A stretch of 64,000 nucleotides of DNA from Scheffersomyces stipitis CBS 6054. Lineage: Eukaryota; Ascomycota; Pichiomycetes; Serinales; Debaryomycetaceae. Below the pieces are notes generated by a model. It searched no databases. It had not been told where the DNA came from and saw only the letters and a program-made list of their open reading frames with translations. The stretch spans positions 2,046,001 to 2,110,000 of the forward strand of contig NC_009042.1 of assembly GCF_000209165.1 (NCBI RefSeq), read 5' to 3'. Below, one piece after another: positions 1-9,863 of this stretch. Both the position numbers and the translations under genes were made by a program. Position 1 is the first letter of the stretch, and each line of letters starts with the position of its first letter.

Positions 1-191
1 AGACATTCTACATTTTTCAGATCTGTCCATACCCTATTCCTTAATTCAACACCACAATCCACACGATCTTCTAGACCCCTACTATCGTTTCAATCCATAT
101 TTGATCAACAATAGCCCCATATACAACCCAGAATCCATTGGCTATTCTTTTGTATACTAAATTTCAGTTCGCAATTATTCATAGCCAAAGT

Positions 192-3100
192 ATGTCTGAG
201 TCCTCTGACACCCCCCAATCTGCGTCCGGAGCGATATCACCGTCCTATTACTCCGGTTCTAGACCGCCGTCCAAGAAGAGGAGAACCCTTGGCTCGTTTC
301 CATGCCAACATTGCGATAAGGTATTTACCAGATCTGATCATCTCGCTCGTCACAACTTAAACCATGAACCCAAGGAAGTGTTTCGTTGTGATGTTATACT
401 TGAAGATAGCATAGGAAGAAAACGACTTTGTGGAAAGACATTTGTACGAAAAGACTTGAAAGAACGACATGCCAAACGTCATTTGGAGATGATGGGAGAA
501 TCCGGCAAGAGAACGTTGCCATTGCAGATGCAATCCACTTCAGCCATTCTGACTTCTTCTCCAACTCGAACAGATACTCCATCTCGCTCACAATCTTCTT
601 CCAAACGCAAATCTAACGAAGAATCCTCAACAAGCCCAGAATCACCTTCTCAGCCTAACGGTCATTTTCTCCAGATATCCAACTTGATCAACGAAAACGT
701 GAAAGCCGGTGCTAGTGCTAGTACTGATGCTAATGTAAATGTAAATACTGAAAACGTACAAGTTGAACCAAGATCGCGACAGAACAGTAACAGAATGTCA
801 CATGTACTGATCCATGAACCAATACATTCACAACAAATACAGGTACAACCACAATCTCAGCCTATTCATTCGCAAGCACATTCTCAACAAATTCAGAACC
901 AACCAGCACAAATTAAGCTCGAACACGAATCAATTCTAGCACAAACAGGACTCATTGCACAGCAGAAGATCCCGCAGCCTCACGTTCCACAGGATATCAC
1001 CAATCCAGAGATCGTCGACCATGCATCTCTAAATCCTCAGATTGTAGATGTTTCTGCTAATCGACAGTTGGGCCATCAGATACTAAGTCCAACTAATCAG
1101 ATTGGTATACAATTTCAAAATCATCAACTACAAAACCAAAATCAAAACATAATGCAAGGCATGCCTCAGAATGAGAAGCATAATCAGCATCTTCAAGGAC
1201 AGAATCAGAATCTGCCAGTACTCATTAACACTAAACGTAATTCTATAGAGCAACTCAATGCTCTGCTTCCTGCCGGTCAGCTTGACTCTTTTAACGGATA
1301 TCAGAACAATCAGCTTTTGAATGATGAACTGATGTCTCAACAGAATCTCAGTGAGCTCTATTCACAAACAGTTTTGAATTTCAGTAGTAATATTCCTCAG
1401 ACTCAGAACGATATCTTGTCGTGGTTGTTCAACGATTCTCCTACAAATGTGATGTCTAATTCCCCACACGAATCTGTAACCAAAAGATTAGGTAGCAAGG
1501 ATAATTTAATCAGTCTTGCTCAACAGAACCAGATTCAACATCAACAGAGAGTTCCTTCCAGTTTTGAATTTCCTGTCAATGGATCCGCTGCTGTGATTCC
1601 TTCGCCTCACGGTGGATCGCAGTTTTCACCTTTAGGTGAACAGATTCAAGGGATGGCTTCGTCTGCTGGTGCACTCAATATGATTCCGCCAATGGGGAAG
1701 CAAATGAATACTAGTCCACAGTCTAATTTCAATGGCAACATTCAGGCTATGAACAACTACGGTTTCCAGGATCTGAACATTTTCCTGAACGACGACAACC
1801 CCTTAGATGAGCTCTTTATTCGGCAAGTGCAACTTGGAGCTAACCCTAATAACGGAAACAGACTTGTAGATGGCTCTGCAGGACTTATTTCTACGCCAGC
1901 GTTGCTCAATCTTAACATGACTTCTACTGCTTCTTCAAATTCTCCTACAAACACTAATGATTCGGATCCTACACCCAAAAACTCTGTGGATTTCAGTCCT
2001 GTCAGTACCAAAAATGCTCCTCTAGAAACATTTGAGCACAAATTAGAGTATCATGCTGAGAAACAAAATCTTCCCAAACATAAGCATATCTTTATTGATA
2101 GTCTTGTCGTAGATCTGATTCTCAAAGCCTTGAAAAGTGTTACTAGAGAAGACTTGTCTAGTATTTACGACATCGACACTAACAGATATACCTTGGAAGA
2201 TAGAATTTCGTATTACTTGTCTATGTACTGGCTTGTTTTCCACCCGCAGTTTACGATTTTGCACAAACCTTCATTTGACACGAAACTGACAGAACCATTG
2301 TTGTTAGCTTCAATGATCATAGTAGGGTGCCACTATAGTTCTCCTACATTATCCGAAGCATTGGCAAAGGCTCATAAAAAGTCTGTAGAATTTAAGTTCA
2401 GTATGATGATTGCTAGTCCTTTGCGATACATGATTTTCCAACATGAGGATTTCAAAACTCCAGTAAGACTTTGGGTGTTGCAGAGTTTGAATATGCTTGA
2501 ATGGGTAGAAAAGAACTTTCTTCTGAGAGGAATGCATGAGCGTGCTCATGTCCATCATGGAACTACTGTTCAGCTTTTAAGAAGATCTCCTTTGTTGGGC
2601 GGAAATCCTGCCAATGCCAACAAGAAATCCTCCAGTTCTGCTAGTGGGTCCAATACTAGTGCTGGAGAAGAAGATTCAGATGCTGCTGCTAGTGAATTAG
2701 CTGCTAGCAAGAGTGGCTCAGCCGATTATGATTTGTTCGTAAGATGGGTGGAATCTGAATCAATGAAGCGAGTAACGTTCTTGACATTCTACTTAGATAT
2801 AATTGACTATATAAAATTTCGTCATAACCCCCAGATCAACTTCTACCAGTTGCAGTTGTTGAATTTGCCATGTGATGACGAACATCTCTGGGAGTCGAAC
2901 GAAGTCAACGGCTCGTTTAGAAGAATCGTAAAGAGACAGAAAAAGTTGCAACAACAAGCAGATGCTAAGAGTTCGGGCAAAAAACCCAAAGAACCTACTA
3001 AAATCAGAAATGGCGACAGTTTCTTGAATGTCTTGAAGAAATTGTTGAGACCGTATAAGCCCAAGGAGTCAATTTTCAAAAGTAGTGTTTCTATCTTCAC

Positions 3101-4184
3101 CAGGAAAATCTTACTAGCTGGTCTAGTTTCGATTATGTACCAAATGCAACAGACGGATGTGCAAAACAGCTCACCGTTGTTGACCACGAACGGGATTATT
3201 CAAAACAATACGCAGAAGACTAAGATCTGGAAAGAAATTCTCACCAAAGCATTCGATTACTGGCACTTCGAGATCATCGAGTCTTATTCTTCGCAGATTT
3301 TGTCACCTAGTACCTCTTCTATCTTCAACGATATCAGCTCATCACAAGTTCCATTCCCGATGTATCATCTCAGTCAAATCATTGGGATGTCTGATATCAA
3401 CCATTACGATATTGCAATCTTTGGAGGCTCACCCCGCAACATGAGTGTCAATGCTACGATGAAAGATCACTATGTAGTACAGCGTAAATTGACCAACATG
3501 TGGTTGAAAAACTCCCAGCCTAGCAAGCGTACCATCAACGAGTTGATCAACTTGAGGAATGTAATCCATTGCTACTTATTGCTTTGGCAACTTATGCTTA
3601 GACCCATAGATGAAGACAGAATCGATATTACACAGACCCAGTATCTTGACTGGAATGTGAATCGTGACTACTTCGACACTATGTATGCAGTAAGTATTGC
3701 TACATTGGTATTGTGGTGCTATGCCTTTTCTACTTGTGGTCTTGAAAGTCAGCGGTTTTCGAGTTTGGAAAAGGATTTGCAGCTGGACAAGTTGCTAACC
3801 AACAAGCAATACGAGCAATTGGTACAGTTGAGTGCCGAAGGTGGTTATCAATACTTAGGAAGAGTCAGACAGGAGTTTATGACCAATCTTCGTAAGGATA
3901 ATTTACATAAGGAGTTCAACATTCATCCTATGCGAATCAACCACCAGGAAGACTCCACTTTCTCGCCTCATGAAATCCTCACCAAGTACTGTGATTTGCT
4001 CAGTCTCATCTCCAACAAGCAGAACATCAGTGGCTTGTGTTTCTTGGTGGGTACCAAGTTATTGTGTAGTCAATGGGAGGTGATCCGGGAGAATGCCAAG
4101 TTAATCCTCAATTGTGGATACAGGTCTATTGGCAAGAAGAACATCTTATGTCCTGATCTTTTCCAGAATGAATTTGACGACTAA
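192..4184 (+). CDS. C2H2 zinc-finger transcription factor with fungal-specific TF domain (Rsf2/Tda9-like)
   Basis: A predicted 1330-residue nuclear DNA-binding regulator. The first in-frame ATG is at 192; the open frame upstream has no ATG. A basic patch (KKRR, residues 28-31) precedes two zinc fingers. Finger 1 has C38, C41, H54 and H58. Finger 2 has C66, C80, H93 and H97, with an unusually long Cys-Cys loop. Residues about 130-620 are low-complexity and rich in Gln, Asn and Ser, as in activation regions. From about residue 640 to the end the protein resembles the fungal-specific transcription factor domain (PF04082 type), with helical stretches such as YYLSMYWLVFHPQF. This finger pair plus C-terminal domain is the architecture of S. 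cerevisiae Rsf2/Tda9, which act in respiratory and carbon-source regulation. The architecture is seen; orthology and target genes are inferred. Other C2H2/Fungal_trans regulators remain possible, so no symbol is given. Confidence 0.85.
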   Translation: MSESSDTPQSASGAISPSYYSGSRPPSKKRRTLGSFPCQHCDKVFTRSDHLARHNLNHEPKEVFRCDVILEDSIGRKRLCGKTFVRKDLKERHAKRHLEMMGESGKRTLPLQMQSTSAILTSSPTRTDTPSRSQSSSKRKSNEESSTSPESPSQPNGHFLQISNLINENVKAGASASTDANVNVNTENVQVEPRSRQNSNRMSHVLIHEPIHSQQIQVQPQSQPIHSQAHSQQIQNQPAQIKLEHESILAQTGLIAQQKIPQPHVPQDITNPEIVDHASLNPQIVDVSANRQLGHQILSPTNQIGIQFQNHQLQNQNQNIMQGMPQNEKHNQHLQGQNQNLPVLINTKRNSIEQLNALLPAGQLDSFNGYQNNQLLNDELMSQQNLSELYSQTVLNFSSNIPQTQNDILSWLFNDSPTNVMSNSPHESVTKRLGSKDNLISLAQQNQIQHQQRVPSSFEFPVNGSAAVIPSPHGGSQFSPLGEQIQGMASSAGALNMIPPMGKQMNTSPQSNFNGNIQAMNNYGFQDLNIFLNDDNPLDELFIRQVQLGANPNNGNRLVDGSAGLISTPALLNLNMTSTASSNSPTNTNDSDPTPKNSVDFSPVSTKNAPLETFEHKLEYHAEKQNLPKHKHIFIDSLVVDLILKALKSVTREDLSSIYDIDTNRYTLEDRISYYLSMYWLVFHPQFTILHKPSFDTKLTEPLLLASMIIVGCHYSSPTLSEALAKAHKKSVEFKFSMMIASPLRYMIFQHEDFKTPVRLWVLQSLNMLEWVEKNFLLRGMHERAHVHHGTTVQLLRRSPLLGGNPANANKKSSSSASGSNTSAGEEDSDAAASELAASKSGSADYDLFVRWVESESMKRVTFLTFYLDIIDYIKFRHNPQINFYQLQLLNLPCDDEHLWESNEVNGSFRRIVKRQKKLQQQADAKSSGKKPKEPTKIRNGDSFLNVLKKLLRPYKPKESIFKSSVSIFTRKILLAGLVSIMYQMQQTDVQNSSPLLTTNGIIQNNTQKTKIWKEILTKAFDYWHFEIIESYSSQILSPSTSSIFNDISSSQVPFPMYHLSQIIGMSDINHYDIAIFGGSPRNMSVNATMKDHYVVQRKLTNMWLKNSQPSKRTINELINLRNVIHCYLLLWQLMLRPIDEDRIDITQTQYLDWNVNRDYFDTMYAVSIATLVLWCYAFSTCGLESQRFSSLEKDLQLDKLLTNKQYEQLVQLSAEGGYQYLGRVRQEFMTNLRKDNLHKEFNIHPMRINHQEDSTFSPHEILTKYCDLLSLISNKQNISGLCFLVGTKLLCSQWEVIRENAKLILNCGYRSIGKKNILCPDLFQNEFDD

Positions 4185-4416
4185 GTTGTATAATGAGTTG
4201 ACGACCATGATATGTTATATAACGATTTTACTAGCACAGGCTATGACTGAAGGCTATGGTTAAAAGCTATGTTTTATATGTGTATTAGATTTAAAAAAGT
4301 AGTATATGATGAAGTAAACGGCGACGACCTATGCAAAATGAATATAACTGTATAAATTTGAAATTTAATATGAATAACTAGAAATACAACCTCCCATTAA
4401 TCTTGATGCAATGATT

Positions 4417-5202
4417 TTATACCAACAATACGGCGTTGACACAGCCATCTCTGTCGGGCTCGTTGGTGATCTGGGCGTATTTTCCCCAAACAACCTTACC
4501 TCCGGCTGTCACCAAACCCAACTCAGATACATTGACTTCGATGATAGTACCCTTGGTCAAGACTCCCAACTGCGTGTACATAGGCGACTGTGGGTTCTTC
4601 TTAACTCCCAAAATGGGCAAGAAGACTGTGACACCCAACTCAGGATGAGTGACGTTGGCTTTCTTTTGTCTCAAGGCTGCTGGACGGATGATTCTTTCCA
4701 TCTTCACTGGTCTACGAGTGAATCCTTCTCCTACAAAGGTGTGTTTGGTAATCATTCTCTTCCACGACTTGTGCTTGGACTTCCCGGTCTTGATGACCTT
4801 GAACATCTCTTCCTCAGAAATACCTCTCACTTTAGGCAAAGGCACGGAAAACTTGTCTGCCTTCTCCAATCTCTTCTGCTTGATGGAAGAAGAAATGGCC
4901 TTCGCAGTGTTGTTGGTCTGACGATCCAAAAGATATGTAGGCAAGGCCTCGCCGTCGTCCTCCTTAGGAGTGGCTGGGCCGTTAACCTTCGATTCCTGGT
5001 GAGCCTTGATCTTCTTTTTCATGGCCACCTTCTCGCTGTATCTCTTTTTGGCAAACTGTTTAGCTCTCCATCCCTTCAAGGTCTGGGCATCTTTTGCGAT
5101 TCTGTGGCCCTCTCTGGCTTCCTTCTTTCTCTTTCTCTCCTCATGGTCCAATCTTCTCCCGTGCTGCTTGATGTGCTGCTCGATATATTCGTTTTGAGGC
5201 AT
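4417..5202 (-). CDS. NSA2: Ribosome biogenesis protein Nsa2 (60S pre-ribosome factor)
   Basis: A 261-residue protein, the same length as yeast Nsa2 and nearly collinear with it. The start [15 protein letters not shown] is followed by a very basic helical N-terminal half. A conserved centre ([20 protein letters not shown]) follows, then an eS8-like beta-barrel C-terminal domain ending [15 protein letters not shown]. Nsa2 is an essential nucleolar factor needed for 27S pre-rRNA processing and late nuclear 60S particles, where it works with Nog1 and Rlp24. The ATG at 5202 matches the conserved family start. The gene is divergent from LCP5, another rRNA-processing gene, with 548 bp between the two starts, so a shared growth-regulated promoter is plausible. 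No anomaly was seen. Confidence 0.97.
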
Positions 5203-5750
5203 AGTGACTTGTAGAAGTTGTTGGATACAAAAAGACAGAGACTGATGCTAGTAGTTATCATAGACATATCTAAAATTTCAGTATAGGAAAAAAAATCTTT
5301 ATTCTAACGAGGTCCATCTGCAGGAAACCCATCTCAGAAAGAAAAGATTTACTGGGGCATCGCATTTTGTATGGGTTGTGAGTTTGGCAGATAGTATGAG
5401 AACCAGAGTGAAAAATTCTGAGATTCAGTTGAATGAACCTTCTGACACCGACTTCGAATACTGACAGTGTTATATTGACTCAATAGCAATTGTCCTATTT
5501 GTAAAATTTATAAGAAATCTCAGTTCTTATTATAGGAGAATACAGAATCTCATTAGGATTCATTATCACTCATTAAGCCTTATATCTCAGTAAGGGAACA
5601 TAGAGAACCACCACACGTTACATAGAACAACTCATAGTTTTCAGAGTCCTACATTCATACCTATACCAATCCATACCAGTTTTCGTCTTCGTATTGATTC
5701 TCGTGTCAAAACATATCAAAACATATTAGAACATATTAAAACATCTAACC
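5203..5750. promoter_or_regulatory. Divergent NSA2-LCP5 intergenic promoter
   Basis: 548 bp separate two ribosome-biogenesis starts. It holds a TGAAAAATTCTGAGATT element at 5409-5425, close to the RRPE/Stb3-type motif TGAAAAATTTT of rRNA-processing genes. The 19 bases 5407-5425 recur exactly at 8973-8991. Just before the LCP5 ATG (5706-5748) an A-rich leader repeats AAAACATAT-like units about four times. No gene was seen. Confidence 0.5.
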
Positions 5751-6797
5751 ATGTCTGAATCAGTGGATGATATATTAAAGGGCATCTCGGCATCACTTCA
5801 GTCTACCAAGACTACCGTAGACGAGCTTGTTTCTGGTGTCCAAAACGAAGAGAGCTCATATCCCCAAATCATCCAGTCATTGTTGAGCAAGTCTTCACAG
5901 CAGAAAGTCGAGGGTATGTCCCTTTTGGCACTCAAGAATAATTCCTTGGTGTCCTACTTGAACAACCTTGCCTTGATAGTGTTGGCCCAGTTGGAGAGAT
6001 TAGAATCTCACGATATCAGCGACATTGAAAAGATTAGAGAAGATATCATTAAGCGTACCATAGTCCAGAGAGTGACCTTGGAGAAAGGTGTTAAGCCTTT
6101 GGAAAAGAAGTTGACATACCAGTTAGACAAAATGGTGAGGTCGTACACGAGAATGGAAGCTGACGAAACCAAGTTGGAAGAGAAGTTGAAGAGCAAACAG
6201 GAAAATGGCCAGGAAGGTGAAGTGAGCGACGGATCAGACTCTTCAGAAGACGAAGATGCCTTATCTTACAGGCCCGATGCCGCGGCCTTGGCCAAGATGG
6301 CACCCAAGAGTTCTAGAAGCAAGCCCAAGTCTCGTGACGGGGACGAAGAGTCGAACGAAAAGTATAAACCTCCCAAGATCTCTGCCGTTGCACCACCCAC
6401 AGCTCCACAGCGTGATCCAGATGCCAAAGAAAAAGAAGACAAGAACAGAAAATTACAGAGTATGGAAGAATACTTGCGCGAGCAGTCTGACTTGCCTCTG
6501 GTGGAGTCATCGATTGGTTCTACTATTGTAGACCATGGTAGAGGAGGTGTCAAGACCCAGCATGACAAGCAGAAGGAACAGGAAGTCCAGAGATACGAAG
6601 AAAGCAACTTTGTCAGATTGCCCCAGAACCAGACCAAGAAGTCGTTCAAGCAGAGACGGAGAGACATGGCCAACACCTTTGGTGGGGAGGACTGGTCTAT
6701 GTTCAGTGAGACTAACTCCCGTAATGTCAGCAGTGGTACTTCTAGAAAGAGAAAGGCGGGCAGTGTGTGGGACAAAGTGAAGAAGAGACAAGGTTAA
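5751..6797 (+). CDS. LCP5: U3 snoRNP-associated protein Lcp5 (Sas10/Utp3/neuroguidin family)
   Basis: A 348-residue protein; S. cerevisiae Lcp5 is 357. The N-terminal about 130 residues are helical and match the Sas10/Utp3 domain (MSESVDDILKGISASLQ, then LLALKNNSLVSYLNNLALIVLAQL). The middle is acidic and Ser-rich (SDGSDSSEDEDALSYRPD). The C-terminal part is basic and carries the family signature KKSFKQRRRDMANTFGGEDW. Lcp5 belongs to the small-subunit processome and is needed for 18S pre-rRNA cleavages in the nucleolus. The start is the only sensible ATG and lies directly after an A-rich leader. The adjacent divergent NSA2 supports a ribosome-biogenesis role. Confidence 0.93.
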   Translation: MSESVDDILKGISASLQSTKTTVDELVSGVQNEESSYPQIIQSLLSKSSQQKVEGMSLLALKNNSLVSYLNNLALIVLAQLERLESHDISDIEKIREDIIKRTIVQRVTLEKGVKPLEKKLTYQLDKMVRSYTRMEADETKLEEKLKSKQENGQEGEVSDGSDSSEDEDALSYRPDAAALAKMAPKSSRSKPKSRDGDEESNEKYKPPKISAVAPPTAPQRDPDAKEKEDKNRKLQSMEEYLREQSDLPLVESSIGSTIVDHGRGGVKTQHDKQKEQEVQRYEESNFVRLPQNQTKKSFKQRRRDMANTFGGEDWSMFSETNSRNVSSGTSRKRKAGSVWDKVKKRQG

Positions 6798-7885
6798 TAG
6801 AGCATCAAATAGATTATAAATAATGAAGCAGCTGAACTGGGAGACTGTAGAAGATATTGTAAGCGTATCGCCAATGTCAAAGTATAACTACATTGAGTAC
6901 CTGCTGGCCGACTAATCAATTGCGGCTTATACAGCTCAACTTTACCGTACCAACAGTAGCAGTAGAAATGTCAAGTAGGGGTCAACAAAACCGTGAATAT
7001 TCACAGAAGAACATGAGTTATTGCAAGAGTCTGGACTCTCGATTAGAATATAATCAGATATGGTTTCTGTGATGAATTCAACCAACACGGGGTTTGAGTT
7101 GCACCCAAATTTCCTTTTTGCGAAGTGCTGAAAAAATAACCGAAATGTTGAAAAAGAAAGTTCCAAAGTTAAGTGAAATCAGATCCGACGCTCGAGAGAG
7201 AATAGGCTGGTGACTCAGCTTTTACGAGCTTCGCGATATTGTAGCCGTTTCAGGAGTTTGAAAACCTGCGAAACGCTCCCTTCATTGGCTATCCAGCCTT
7301 ACTAAGTAGTCTCGGAGTTCTCTCAGAAATTGTCAGCATCGGCTAGTCTAGACAGATCGAGCCTAAAAAGTCTGTCAAATAGTGTCACATGCAAACTGGT
7401 CACGTGCAAGCTGTGGCTTCACCGTGTCGGATCTTAACTGACGAGCACAGGCCAAAAGTAACGCCACACGGTGGGTTGACAGGAGTGGGATTTCTTTTCT
7501 GGCGCACTCCGAAAACAGCAGCCCAAACCGTTTTCAGCCAATCATGAGCCGATTCTCGCATCGGGACTTGGCTACAAGTTACCCGGATTATTCTCCAATC
7601 GCTAAGCAGCGAATTTCTCCGTGAAAGCTCCTACACTCATACTTAGTAATGAGCGGGCCTTCTAGACTGATCCGCGGGTTATCTGTCCTGTCTGCAGGAG
7701 CCACCACAGTTACCGTTTGAGCTGCAAGAATAGAAATTCTTCGAATCGGCCGACAATCTCTGGTAGACTCAGTATATATAGACGTGGATCTGCCATCAAT
7801 TTTTCAGATTTCACATTTCGAATTCTCTTCTCTTTCTGATTCTCTTCTCATCACATCTTATATCATAAACTTATAGACTTATACA
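6798..7885 (+). promoter_or_regulatory. TSA1 upstream region with Yap1/Cap1-type sites, an E-box and a TATA box
   Basis: 1088 bp without a convincing gene. Exact Yap1/Cap1-type sites occur as TTACTAA at 7299-7305 and TTAGTAA at 7643-7649, the latter about 240 bp before the TSA1 ATG. A CACGTG E-box lies at 7401-7406 and a TATATATA box at 7773-7780, about 105 bp before the ATG. The leader contains AATTTTTCA at 7798-7806 and is then pyrimidine-rich. Binding is inferred from motif identity only. Confidence 0.6.
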
Positions 7886-8479
7886 ATGGTTGCCCTCATC
7901 CAAAAGCCAGCTCCAGCCTTCAAGAAGACTGCCGTCGTTGACGGTGTCTTTGAAGAAGTCACTCTTGAACAATACAAGGGTAAGTGGGTCCTCTTGGCTT
8001 TCATCCCATTGGCCTTCACCTTCGTTTGCCCAACTGAAATCATTGCCTACTCTGAGGCCATCAAGAAGTTCCAAGACAAGGACGCTGAAGTCTTGTTTGC
8101 TTCCACCGACTCGGAATACTCTCTCTTGGCCTGGACCAACGTTGCCAGAAAGGACGGTGGTTTGGGTCCAATCAACATCCCATTGTTGGCCGACACCAAC
8201 CACTCCTTGTCCAAGGACTACGGTGTCTTGCTCGAAGAAGAAGGTGTTGCCCTCAGAGGTATCTTCTTGATCGATCCAAAGGGTGTCTTGAGACAGATCA
8301 CCGTCAACGACTTGCCAGTCGGTAGATCCGTTGAAGAGTCCTTGAGATTGTTGGAAGCCTTCCAATTCACCGAAAAGTACGGTGAAGTGTGTCCTGCCAA
8401 CTGGACTCCTGGTGCCGAGACCATCAAGCCAGAAGTTAGCTCCTCCAAGGAATACTTCGGTAAGGTCAACAAGGATTAG
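7886..8479 (+). CDS. TSA1: Thioredoxin peroxidase (typical 2-Cys peroxiredoxin)
   Basis: A 197-residue cytosolic peroxiredoxin that reduces hydrogen and organic peroxides using thioredoxin; its hyperoxidised form acts as a chaperone. The peroxidatic Cys48 sits in FVCPTE and the resolving Cys in VCPANW. The eukaryotic GGLG loop and the C-terminal YF motif that make these enzymes sensitive to hyperoxidation are both present. The sequence is nearly collinear with S. cerevisiae Tsa1 (196 residues). Codon use is strongly biased (TTG and CTC for Leu, GGT, AAG) and no in-frame CTG was seen, as expected for a very highly expressed gene. The ATG at 7886 is preceded by an A-rich leader and a TATA box at typical spacing. 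Upstream Yap1-like sites fit oxidative-stress induction. Confidence 0.98.
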   Translation: MVALIQKPAPAFKKTAVVDGVFEEVTLEQYKGKWVLLAFIPLAFTFVCPTEIIAYSEAIKKFQDKDAEVLFASTDSEYSLLAWTNVARKDGGLGPINIPLLADTNHSLSKDYGVLLEEEGVALRGIFLIDPKGVLRQITVNDLPVGRSVEESLRLLEAFQFTEKYGEVCPANWTPGAETIKPEVSSSKEYFGKVNKD

Positions 8480-9323
8480 ATTATCCATATATAAACGCGT
8501 CTTGACGCTTTAGATTCGCTTATCGATAGTATGAGATACTAGTGATAGTATGAGATGCTAGTAATAGTATGATATTTAACTAAAAGGAATAATTGTAGTC
8601 GCATAGTAATATTGGAGCAGCTGGCTTTCCGTATGTAGTTCACAGTACCAATTGGTTCTGTGTCGTCTCGCTAATTCTATCATTCTGCTCGATTTCTTCA
8701 TTTCTTGCTTGCCAATTCTCTACCTGGTCTACTCCTCGAAACCAATTCTTCGTGATGTCATATTTGTCTTATCGTCCCAATCCGGAAAATAATCCCATAT
8801 ACATGCAATTAGCACTAAGTTCCAAGTATGAGATAATTGTGGTGGATTCTCAGCAACCCGTGAATGTGATAAAGACAGACGAATAGCCGGAACTTCAATC
8901 TGTGTGCCCGCTTTTCCGCTGATTCTCCGGATTATCTACTTTGGCTGCTGAAGATAATTATCATGTGGATAAAGTGAAAAATTCTGAGATTATTAGCAGA
9001 TATTGCAAACCGAAGAATCTGCGGTAGACAAACATACAAAAAGATATGGCGACTTTACAAATTGGATAATTGAAACCAATCTGGTCGCCCAATTGACATT
9101 GACGACATTGAGCCAGCGATCTTATTCACTCCAGATTCATCTCGCTCATTAATCTCGGAGCCTGTTATCGAATTGTCTTGGATCGGAACTCAGTCGCGAC
9201 ACGGAGAAACGAACCGAACCTTCGGAACAAAGCTCCGACTCTCCAGAATTTTTCACTTACGATTCTAGCTTCTTGCCCAATGGTTGAACCTGGTTGTCCG
9301 TTAGATTGCTGATTCTTACTGAA
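8480..9323. other. TSA1-HNT2 intergenic region
   Basis: 844 bp with no gene seen. It contains the TSA1 3' region, a short tandem repeat at 8525-8575 and two TGAAAAATTC-type elements upstream of HNT2 (8975-8991, and 9246-9255 in reverse orientation). An open frame runs into HNT2 from upstream, but its first ATG is the HNT2 start at 9324. Confidence 0.5.
8525..8575. repeat. 19-bp imperfect tandem repeat 3' of TSA1
   Basis: GATAGTATGAGATACTAGT (8525-8543) is followed directly by a copy with one change (8544-8562) and a partial third copy (8563-8575). It lies 45 bp after the TSA1 stop, within the likely 3' UTR or terminator. No function is assigned. Confidence 0.85.
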
Positions 9324-9863
9324 ATGTCCGAGATATACTTCTATAAGTACTTGGTGACGCCGCAGGTGTTCTTCAAGTCCAAATACACCTACGCTCTTGT
9401 CAATATCAAGCCTCTTCTGCCTGGCCATGTTCTCGTGGTTCCACTTCGTACTTCGGTGCTTCGCTTTGGAGATTTAACCACGGAAGAGTCGCAAGATTAC
9501 ATGGACACATTGCAGCTTGTGCATAAGCTCATTCTCTGGGTATACAAGGCCGATTCGCTTAACATAGCTATTCAAGATGGGCCCGAATCTGGCCAGTCTG
9601 TGCCTCATTTGCATACCCATTTGATACCTCGGCACAGGAACGACGGCTACATCAACGACAAATTGCATAGGCTCCTTGAGGACTATGACATAGAAGCTAA
9701 TTACGCCGATTTTGAAGCTAGAAAGAAGTCGTTTCGAGACATTGAAGTGCCGTTCGTGCTGGAGACTGAGCGAGTAGAGAGAACCCCGGAGGTGATGCAC
9801 CAAGAAGCCAGCTGGTTGGCACAGGAGCTCACGAAATACCGACAGCAATTGGAGAAAGAGTAG
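9324..9863 (+). CDS. HNT2: Dinucleoside triphosphate hydrolase, FHIT-type HIT protein
   Basis: A 179-residue HIT-superfamily hydrolase that cleaves Ap3A-type dinucleoside polyphosphates. The histidine triad is H95-x-H97-x-H99 within the motif HLHTHLIPR. It is preceded by GQSVP, the FHIT-branch pattern, and by the substrate-pocket motif LLPGHVLVVP at residues 31-40. The first in-frame ATG (MSEIYFYKY) is at 9324; ten upstream codons are open but lack ATG, and the family begins near this point. The C-terminal 70 residues are charged and helical, as in fungal homologues. One CTG codon falls in the tail (FVLETER) and would read Ser. Yeast Hnt2 is somewhat longer, and no catalytic residue is missing. 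Confidence 0.93.
   Translation: MSEIYFYKYLVTPQVFFKSKYTYALVNIKPLLPGHVLVVPLRTSVLRFGDLTTEESQDYMDTLQLVHKLILWVYKADSLNIAIQDGPESGQSVPHLHTHLIPRHRNDGYINDKLHRLLEDYDIEANYADFEARKKSFRDIEVPFVLETERVERTPEVMHQEASWLAQELTKYRQQLEKE

Noticed and set aside
138..191. N-terminal extension of the zinc-finger regulator
   Set aside because: The upstream codons begin with TTG and contain no ATG; the first ATG is at 192.
4411..5214. A 267-codon plus-strand frame opposite NSA2
   Set aside because: It fully overlaps the conserved NSA2 gene on the other strand and shows no recognisable protein.
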